A stretch of DNA of 64,000 nucleotides from Rhizobiales bacterium 65-79 (GTDB taxonomy: Bacteria; Pseudomonadota; Alphaproteobacteria; Rhizobiales; Rhizobiaceae). The stretch lies in contig MKRJ01000008.1 of assembly GCA_001896885.1 (NCBI GenBank), forward strand, positions 1-64,000, written 5' to 3'. Made by a program: the position numbers and the translations under genes. Every line of letters begins with the position of its first letter. Position 1 is the stretch's first letter. The notes beneath the pieces were generated by a model. It saw nothing but the letters and a program-made list of their open reading frames with translations. It made no database searches and was not told the DNA's origin. Shown piece by piece: positions 58,488-64,000 of the stretch.

Positions 58488-58961
58488 ATGTCGGCGCATG
58501 TCGTTCCGCTCGTCCGCGTCCAAGCCGAGGATTTCGATACGGCCGCCGAGATCGCGCGGCTGACGCGCGACCGGCGCGATGTCGGCGCCGTCGTCACCTT
58601 CACCGGCCTCTGTCGCGACGAGAACGGCCGGCTCGCGGCGCTGGAACTCGAGCACTATCCCGCGATGGCCGAGATAGAGATCGCGCGCATCGCGTCCGAG
58701 GCCATGGAGCGCTGGCCGCTCACCGGTCTCAGCGTCATCCACCGCCACGGGCGGATTGCGCCAGGCGAGAACATCGTGCTCGTCGTCGCCGCTTCGACGC
58801 ATCGGCATGCGGCCTTCGAGGCGGCGTCTTTCCTCATGGATTATCTGAAATCCCGCGCGCCCTTCTGGAAGAAGGAACATCCGCGGCAAGGCGGCGAAGG
58901 CGGCTGGGTGGACGCGCGCGAGATCGACGAGACCGCGGCGAAACGGTGGGAGCGCGACTGA
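58488..58961 (+). CDS. moaE: molybdopterin synthase catalytic subunit
   Basis: MoaE (157 residues) dimerises and joins with two MoaD to convert precursor Z to molybdopterin. Features: VGAVVTFTGLCRDENGRLAALELEHYPAMAE, SVIHRHGRIAPGENIVLVVAASTHRHAAFEAASFLMDYLKSRAPFWKKE, with the conserved Lys residues of the active site (KSRAPFWKKE). Adjacent to moaD, as expected. Confidence 0.96.
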   Translation: MSAHVVPLVRVQAEDFDTAAEIARLTRDRRDVGAVVTFTGLCRDENGRLAALELEHYPAMAEIEIARIASEAMERWPLTGLSVIHRHGRIAPGENIVLVVAASTHRHAAFEAASFLMDYLKSRAPFWKKEHPRQGGEGGWVDAREIDETAAKRWERD

Positions 58962-58982
58962 AGATCGCGTTCGGAGGGGCAA

Positions 58983-59591
58983 ATGAAATTCTGGACGAGT
59001 CGATCCGAAAACTTGCATGCCGTCCCTCGTCCCCCTGCCGGGATGTCCTCCTGGCAGGGGGAGAGAAGGCAACCGGCTGCCACGCTGGCGCTCCCCCGCT
59101 CCGGAACCGGACGGGCGGAACGCGGCTGCGCGCTGGCATTCCTTGCCGCATTCCTGGCTTTCGCTTCCCCTGCCCATGCCGAGCAGAAAATCATAACCGG
59201 CACGGTGGCTTACGACGGACGCGTCCCGCTTCCGTCGGACGCGCTCCTGGAGGTGCGGCTTGTCGACAAGTCCGTGCCCGGCGTCGCGCCGCAGCCCGTC
59301 GCGCGAAACACCCAGCCGGCGACCGGCGATCCGATCGCCTTCAAGCTCTCCTTCGACGAAACGGCAATCCTTGCCGGCCATCGCTATGCGCTCGATGCGC
59401 GGATCGGCTCGGCCACTGCCATCTGGTTCGCCAGCGGCGACGAGTCGACCCTCGATCCGCTTTCGGTGCACTATCCCGTCCGCCTTTCGGTCGGAATGAT
59501 CGCCCGGCCGCCGGTGGAGGAGGAGCAGAAGAGCGCTCCGTCGAAGCAGGATGACGACGATTCGGGTTCCGACGACAATTTCGACAACTGA
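58983..59591 (+). CDS. YbaY-domain secreted protein with long N-terminal extension
   Basis: The 202-residue protein contains a signal-like hydrophobic stretch only at residues about 49-65 (CALAFLAAFLAFASPAHA), followed by a YbaY/lipoprotein-type domain (IITGTVAYDGRVPLPSDALLEVRLVD onward) and an acidic Asp/Ser tail. The ATG at 58983 has a strong GGAGGGG site seven nt upstream, so translation plausibly begins there, and the extra N-terminal stretch partly comes from a palindromic repeat at 59031-59061. Whether the extension prevents export is unclear. Function of YbaY domains: uncharacterised outer-membrane-associated. Confidence 0.78.
   Translation: MKFWTSRSENLHAVPRPPAGMSSWQGERRQPAATLALPRSGTGRAERGCALAFLAAFLAFASPAHAEQKIITGTVAYDGRVPLPSDALLEVRLVDKSVPGVAPQPVARNTQPATGDPIAFKLSFDETAILAGHRYALDARIGSATAIWFASGDESTLDPLSVHYPVRLSVGMIARPPVEEEQKSAPSKQDDDDSGSDDNFDN
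59031..59061. repeat. palindromic hairpin within a reading frame
   Basis: A 9-bp perfect stem (CCCCCTGCC / GGCAGGGGG) with a 13-nt loop lies 48 nt inside the YbaY-domain gene, upstream of its signal sequence. It resembles the C-rich palindromes elsewhere in the window (23514-23626, 24045-24201), and like the one at 23514 it is inside coding sequence and before a signal peptide. Confidence 0.7.
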
Positions 59592-59673
59592 CGGCGCCGC
59601 GACAATAATTCCGCCACGCGGCGCCAGGATAAGACTTTCATCGAAAAGCTGTTGAGGCATCGGGGAGGTAACG

Positions 59674-60681
59674 ATGGCCAAGGCGGCAAGTCCCGCAAAA
59701 ACCGATCCCCACGCCGGCGTCATCGCGTCGAGCGTCTACAGGGACGGCCGGCGCCTCGCCGACGTCCCGGTCGAGGAAGCCGGCGCCTGGGCGCGCAAGG
59801 ACGGCCATGTCGTCTGGATCGGCCTTCTGGAGCCGAGCCGGGATCTCCTGTTGCGCGTGCAGGCGCAGTTCGGCCTGCACGACCTCGCCATCGAGGATGC
59901 GGAACACCCGCACCAGCGGCCGAAACTGGAGCGCTACGGCGACGCCCTCTTCATCGTCGCGCGTACGGCCCAGCTCATCGAGGGGCGCGTCATCTTCGGC
60001 GAGACGCACATCTTCGTCGGCGCCGGCTATATCGTCAGCGTCAGGCACGGTCCCTCGACCACCTACGCCTCCGTGCGCAAGCATTGGGAAAGCTGCCCGA
60101 ACGCGCTCGCCAAGGGCGAGGATTTCATCCTCTACGCGCTGCTCGATTTCATCGTCGACAATTACATGCCCGTGCTCGACACGATCGAGGACGAGGTCGA
60201 GGCAATAGAGGACAGCGTGCTCGCCCGGCCGATGGGCGCCGAGGACATCGAACGGCTCTACATGCTGCGCCGCGACCTCCTGCGCCTCCGCAACGCCGCC
60301 GGCCCCCTGGTCGAGGTGTGCAGGCGCCTCTCCAGCACCGAACTGCCGCAGATCCGTTCCGCCATGCACGCGCTCTTCAACGACGTTACCGACCATATCC
60401 GCACCGTGCAGGAGAAGATCGACAACATGCGCGAGGTGCTAGCCTTCGCCTTCGAGGCGAGCGTACTGGTAGGCCAGAGCCAGGAGACGGCCATCGCCAA
60501 GAAGCTTGCCGCCTGGGCGGCCATTCTCGCCGTCCCGACGGCATTGGCGGGCATCTACGGCATGAACTTCAAGGATATGCCCGAGCTTGGCTTCGAATAC
60601 GCCTATCCGACCGTCCTGCTTGTGATGATTGCGCTCTGTGTCATCCTCTACTGGCGTTTCCGCAAGAACGGCTGGCTGTAG
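59674..60681 (+). CDS. corA: CorA-family magnesium/cobalt transporter
   Basis: A 335-residue CorA protein with a large cytoplasmic N-terminal domain and two C-terminal TM helices. The signature GMNFKDMPEL (usual form GMNFxxMPEL) is at about residues 298-307 before the last helix. The N-terminal domain includes the acidic, helical QFGLHDLAIEDAEHPHQRPK stretch. ATG 59674 follows GGGGAGG. It should form a pentameric Mg2+ channel. No regulator is adjacent. Confidence 0.92.
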   Translation: MAKAASPAKTDPHAGVIASSVYRDGRRLADVPVEEAGAWARKDGHVVWIGLLEPSRDLLLRVQAQFGLHDLAIEDAEHPHQRPKLERYGDALFIVARTAQLIEGRVIFGETHIFVGAGYIVSVRHGPSTTYASVRKHWESCPNALAKGEDFILYALLDFIVDNYMPVLDTIEDEVEAIEDSVLARPMGAEDIERLYMLRRDLLRLRNAAGPLVEVCRRLSSTELPQIRSAMHALFNDVTDHIRTVQEKIDNMREVLAFAFEASVLVGQSQETAIAKKLAAWAAILAVPTALAGIYGMNFKDMPELGFEYAYPTVLLVMIALCVILYWRFRKNGWL

Positions 60682-60841
60682 GCCCCAGAGCCTTTCATGG
60701 TTAGATGGAAGGCTCTAACTCGATGCGAACGCCACCGATCGCAACCAGTGATTAATTATGCCGTCGGGAATTTCCGTGAATTAGACAATTCGAAAGCCAC
60801 CTGCCCTAAAGTCACGCCGGATCAGGTGGCATTTCGAAGGC

Positions 60842-63082
60842 ATGAACGCATCCACGTTTCTGTCGGGGTTTGACGGCGTATCTCCTCTAGCGGCGGGAAG
60901 TCTCATGCTTTCGGCCGCGCTCGCCGTGGTGCTCGTGGGCTATCGCCGGCGCTATCGTGCAGCCCTGCGCGAGCGCATGAATACGGCGGAACTGATCGAA
61001 AACCTGCACGAAGGCATCTACCGCTCCTCGCTCGAAGGGCGGCAGCTCGCCGCCAACCGCTCTTTGGTCAGGCTCAACGGCTACGACAGCGAAGCGGAGA
61101 TGCTGGCTTCCGTCGACGACATCGGCAAGGAATGGTATGTCGAACCGAACCGGCGCGCTGAATTCCGCGATATCCTTCAGCGCCGTGGCAAGGTCGAGGA
61201 TTTCGTCTCCGAAATCTACCGGCACAAGACACGCGAGCGTATCTGGATCACGGAATCGGCGAGGATCGTCCACGATTCCGGCACGGGCAAGCCTCTCTAT
61301 TACGAGGGCTCGGTCCACGAGATCACCGAGACAGTCAAGCGCCTGCAACTCGAAGAGCAGTTCCAGAAGCTGACCAGTCAGTTGCCCGGCGGGTTGTTCC
61401 AGTTCAAGCGCGCTTCCGACGGTTCCTATTCGGTCCAGTATCTGAGCAGCGGCTTCCAGCGCATCATGGGGTTGGCGGAAGATACGCGCCTGCTGACGAC
61501 GGCCGAGTTCAGTAGCTTCGTCATCCAGGAAGACAAGGCGGCCTATTTCCGTTCGCTGGTCGCTTCGCGCCGGACGCTGACGGCCTGGGACCACGAATTC
61601 CGGGCGCGGACACCGGGGGGCGAACTCAAATGGCTTCGCTTAATCGCCAAGCCCGAGCAGGACGGCGGCGCCATCACCTGGCACGGCTACCTGATGGACG
61701 TCTCCGCCCGCAAGAGCCAGGCAGTGGAGATCGAAAAGCTTGCCTACTACGATTCGCTGACGGGCTTGCCCAATCGGCGCATGCTGATCGACCGCATCGC
61801 TACCGCGCTCGCTTCCGCCCAAAAGCGCGGCCGTGCCGGCGCCCTGCTTTTCATCGATCTCGACAATTTCAAGAACCTGAACGACAGCCAGGGCCATCAC
61901 GTCGGCGACCGGTATCTGATGCAGGTGGCGGTCCGCCTGCGCGAATGTGCCGGCGAGCACGGAATGGTTTCTCGCATGGGCGGCGACGAATTCGTCATCA
62001 TGCTGGAGGATCTGGCGGACGGCCTGCCCGGAGGGAGCGAACGCGCGCTGGCCGTCGCCGAAAAGACGCTTTCGGCGCTGCGCACCACCTTCGTGCTGGG
62101 CCCGGTTCATCACAGAGGCTCGGCAAGCATCGGGGTGGTCGCCTTCGACGGCCGCGAATCAGGCCCGGAGGAGCCGATCCGCCGCGCCGACATCGCGATG
62201 TACGAGGCCAAGGGCGGCGGGCGGAACGGGATTTCTCTCTTCGATCCCGCGTCGCTGGAACAGGAATCGCAGCGTTTCCGCCTTCTGAACGACCTGCGCG
62301 TGGCCATTTCCGGCGGCCAGCTCACGCTGCACTTCCAGCCTCAGGTCGATCGCGACGGGCGTGTCTGCGGCGCCGAGGCGCTGCTGCGCTGGCGGCACCC
62401 GGAATTGGGCGACATTCCACCCGGCGTCTTCATACCGTTGGCCGAGCATTGCGGTCTCATCCTCGAGATCGGCGATTTCGTCCTCGCCCGGGGCGTCGCC
62501 GCGCTTGCCGGCTGGCAGCGGAGGCCCGAGACCGCGCATCTCAGGCTGGCCTTGAACATCAGCGTGCAGTCCTTCGCCAACGCCACCTTCGTGCCGGGCC
62601 TCGTGGGGCTCGTCCGCAAGCACGGCGTCGATGCCTCCTGCCTGACGCTCGAATTCGCCGAGAACGTCATGGCGCGAAACCACGAGCGGACGGCGGCCAG
62701 CATGGCCGAACTGAAGAAGCTCGGCATACGCTTCTCGCTCGACGATTTCGGAACGGGCTATTCCTCGCTGGTGCACCTGAAGAAGCTGCCCTTCGACGAA
62801 CTCAAGATCGACGGCGGCTTCGTCGCGGACATCGAAACGCGGGAGAGCGACCGCGCGCTGGTGCGCACGATCCTGGCCATGGCGACCACGCTCGGCCTCA
62901 CCGCCGTCGCCGAGCATGTCGAGGACGACAAGCAGCGCATCTTCCTGCATCTGTTCGGATGCGAGGTGTTCCAGGGCCTGCTCTACAGTTCCGCGCTGCC
63001 CGAGGAAGAATTCATCGCCTTTGCCATCGCAAGGAACGATCCTCCGGGAACGGAAAAGGCCGAGAGACGCCTGCAGGCCTGA
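60842..63082 (+). CDS. PAS-GGDEF-EAL cyclic di-GMP turnover protein
   Basis: A 746-residue membrane-associated protein: one N-terminal TM helix (SLMLSAALAVVLVGY), two PAS-like domains (about 45-160 and 165-295), then a GGDEF domain with an intact catalytic GGDEF (RMGGDEFVIML, about 378-388) and an EAL domain with EALLRWRHPELG (about 516-527) and DDFGTGYSSL. Both the synthase and phosphodiesterase halves have key residues, so net activity cannot be predicted. The inhibitory I-site RxxD before GGDEF is absent (GEHG in its place). It probably tunes motility or biofilm formation. Confidence 0.92.
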   Translation: MNASTFLSGFDGVSPLAAGSLMLSAALAVVLVGYRRRYRAALRERMNTAELIENLHEGIYRSSLEGRQLAANRSLVRLNGYDSEAEMLASVDDIGKEWYVEPNRRAEFRDILQRRGKVEDFVSEIYRHKTRERIWITESARIVHDSGTGKPLYYEGSVHEITETVKRLQLEEQFQKLTSQLPGGLFQFKRASDGSYSVQYLSSGFQRIMGLAEDTRLLTTAEFSSFVIQEDKAAYFRSLVASRRTLTAWDHEFRARTPGGELKWLRLIAKPEQDGGAITWHGYLMDVSARKSQAVEIEKLAYYDSLTGLPNRRMLIDRIATALASAQKRGRAGALLFIDLDNFKNLNDSQGHHVGDRYLMQVAVRLRECAGEHGMVSRMGGDEFVIMLEDLADGLPGGSERALAVAEKTLSALRTTFVLGPVHHRGSASIGVVAFDGRESGPEEPIRRADIAMYEAKGGGRNGISLFDPASLEQESQRFRLLNDLRVAISGGQLTLHFQPQVDRDGRVCGAEALLRWRHPELGDIPPGVFIPLAEHCGLILEIGDFVLARGVAALAGWQRRPETAHLRLALNISVQSFANATFVPGLVGLVRKHGVDASCLTLEFAENVMARNHERTAASMAELKKLGIRFSLDDFGTGYSSLVHLKKLPFDELKIDGGFVADIETRESDRALVRTILAMATTLGLTAVAEHVEDDKQRIFLHLFGCEVFQGLLYSSALPEEEFIAFAIARNDPPGTEKAERRLQA

Positions 63083-63131
63083 TGAAGAAGAGACCGCCTG
63101 CGGCCGGCGAGCGGCCGCGGCGGCGCGGCTT

Positions 63132-63554
63132 TCAGCCGACGATCTCGGTATCGGAAAACCAGTAGCGGATTTCCTGCGCCGCCGTCTCGGGCGCGTCCGA
63201 GCCGTGGACGGTATTCTCGCCGATCGACAGGGCATATGCCTTGCGGATGGTCCCTTCCGCGGCGTTCGCGGGGTTGGTCGCGCCCATGACCTCGCGGTTC
63301 CGGGCGATGGCGTTCTCACCCTCCAGCACCTGGACGATGGTCGGTCCCGACGACATGAACTCGCAAAGTTCGTCGAAGAACGGCCGGCCCTTGTGCACCG
63401 CGTAGAAGCCCTCGGCCTCGCGGCGGCTCATCCACACGCGCCGCGACGCCACGACGCGCAGGCCGGCCTCTTCCAGCATCTTGGTGACGGCGCCGGTCAG
63501 GTTGCGCTTCGTCGCGTCCGGCTTGATCATCGAAAAGGTGCGCTCGATCGCCAT
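63132..63554 (-). CDS. ndk: nucleoside diphosphate kinase
   Basis: Ndk (140 residues) equilibrates nucleoside triphosphates. The active-site His lies in [12 protein letters not shown] (about residue 117), and [16 protein letters not shown] and [22 protein letters not shown] are typical. ATG 63554 matches family length. It precedes a possible 7-bp GC hairpin (about 63096-63120) on the minus strand. Confidence 0.97.
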   Translation of the reverse strand: MAIERTFSMIKPDATKRNLTGAVTKMLEEAGLRVVASRRVWMSRREAEGFYAVHKGRPFFDELCEFMSSGPTIVQVLEGENAIARNREVMGATNPANAAEGTIRKAYALSIGENTVHGSDAPETAAQEIRYWFSDTEIVG

Positions 63555-63724
63555 CTGCTATCCTTTGAATTCGGTTGGCTTTGTCGAAGTGGCGGGCTGC
63601 ATAGCGCGGCGAACCGGCCTTGTGAAGAGGCCACATCGTCCATGCCGCGCGGCCTAGTTTGCCGTTGGCCCGGCCTCCGCGCCGGTGTAGTGCTTCCGCC
63701 GACGACACCGAGGACCCGGGAAAG

Positions 63725-64000
63725 ATGAAGCAGCATTTCCTGATGTTCGCCGCCTACAATGCCTGGGCGAACGGGCGCATCTACGACGCAGCCGCCGGAC
63801 TGACCGACGCCGAGTTCAACCGCGACGTCGGCGCCTTCTTCGGCTCGATGATGGGCACGCTCAACCACCTCCTGGTGGCGGATCGCATCTGGATGAAACG
63901 CTTCACCAGCGAGGGTGAGGCGCCGAAGGCGCTCGACAGCATCGTCCATCCGAATTTCGATCCGCTCAGGCTGGCGCGCGAGGCGGAGGACAAGCGCATC
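63725..64000 (+). CDS. DinB-family protein, truncated by the window edge
   Basis: The first 92 residues of a DinB/YfiT-type protein are visible: MKQHFLMFAAYNAWANGRIYDAAAGLTDAEFNRDVGAFFGSMMGTLNHLLVADRIWMKRF. The first helix and the LNHLLVADRIW His motif, part of the three-His metal site, are present; the rest lies past 64000. Metal-dependent enzymes of this fold include thiol-dependent transferases and damage-inducible proteins. Start ATG 63725. Confidence 0.85.
   Translation, partial: MKQHFLMFAAYNAWANGRIYDAAAGLTDAEFNRDVGAFFGSMMGTLNHLLVADRIWMKRFTSEGEAPKALDSIVHPNFDPLRLAREAEDKRI

Overview
The window reads as chromosome of a GC-rich alphaproteobacterium of the order Hyphomicrobiales (Rhizobiales), most likely near Mesorhizobium/Phyllobacteriaceae. 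The evidence is gene content and order: phosphatidylcholine synthase, an IalB-family protein, the DUF1476 ATPase-inhibitor zeta subunit, an Omp25/31-type barrel, alaS next to recA, purL-bolA-(HAD)-grxD, uvrC-pgsA-moaD-moaE, and degenerate GTTC-N7-GTTC boxes before recA. The genus is an inference; no 16S gene is present.

Layout. 1-5.9 kb: an AEC exporter, the propionyl-CoA carboxylase beta chain, a 14-TM multidrug exporter and small secreted or hypothetical proteins. 5.9-12 kb: alaS, recA with a readable promoter, and the pseudouridine-degradation pair psuK-psuG. 12-19.7 kb: an OmpA lipoprotein, an orphan LivJ-like binding protein coupled to an S58 peptidase, purB, a DUF4160/DUF2442 pair, a VOC protein, a small hydrolase, an HpaI-type aldolase and the zeta subunit. 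20-26.4 kb: purC, purS, purQ and purL, interrupted by an acyltransferase, a coiled-coil protein and a lipoprotein. 26.4-33.7 kb: bolA, a HAD phosphatase, grxD, a Bcr/CflA exporter, ttcA, ialB, an orphan YejA-type binding protein, an FrnE-type oxidoreductase and tRNA-Pro(GGG).

33.7-42 kb is the accessory stretch. A minus-strand operon encodes, in transcription order, a secreted beta-rich subunit, a large multi-Ig protein resembling a periplasmic chaperone, a second subunit, a third subunit carrying a 63-residue His/Asp insert between two cysteines, a secretin and a lipoprotein. No usher, ATPase or inner-membrane platform lies beside it. An IS110-family transposase sits just upstream and tRNA-Pro lies beyond the other end. 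I do not recognise this combination as a named system; it is the strongest candidate here for something undescribed.

42-64 kb returns to ordinary chromosome: an acyltransferase, a GST, a complete BMP/nucleoside-type ABC importer, quinone oxidoreductase and phosphatidylcholine synthase, a UbiH-like hydroxylase, a second AEC transporter, hspQ, an Omp25-like porin, a pteridine-reductase-like SDR, uvrC, pgsA, moaDE, a YbaY-domain protein, corA, a PAS-GGDEF-EAL protein, ndk and a truncated DinB gene.

Palindromic repeats of several families are scattered between genes. Two appear to lie inside reading frames, just ahead of signal peptides. I saw no CRISPR array, rRNA operon, prophage or recognisable riboswitch.
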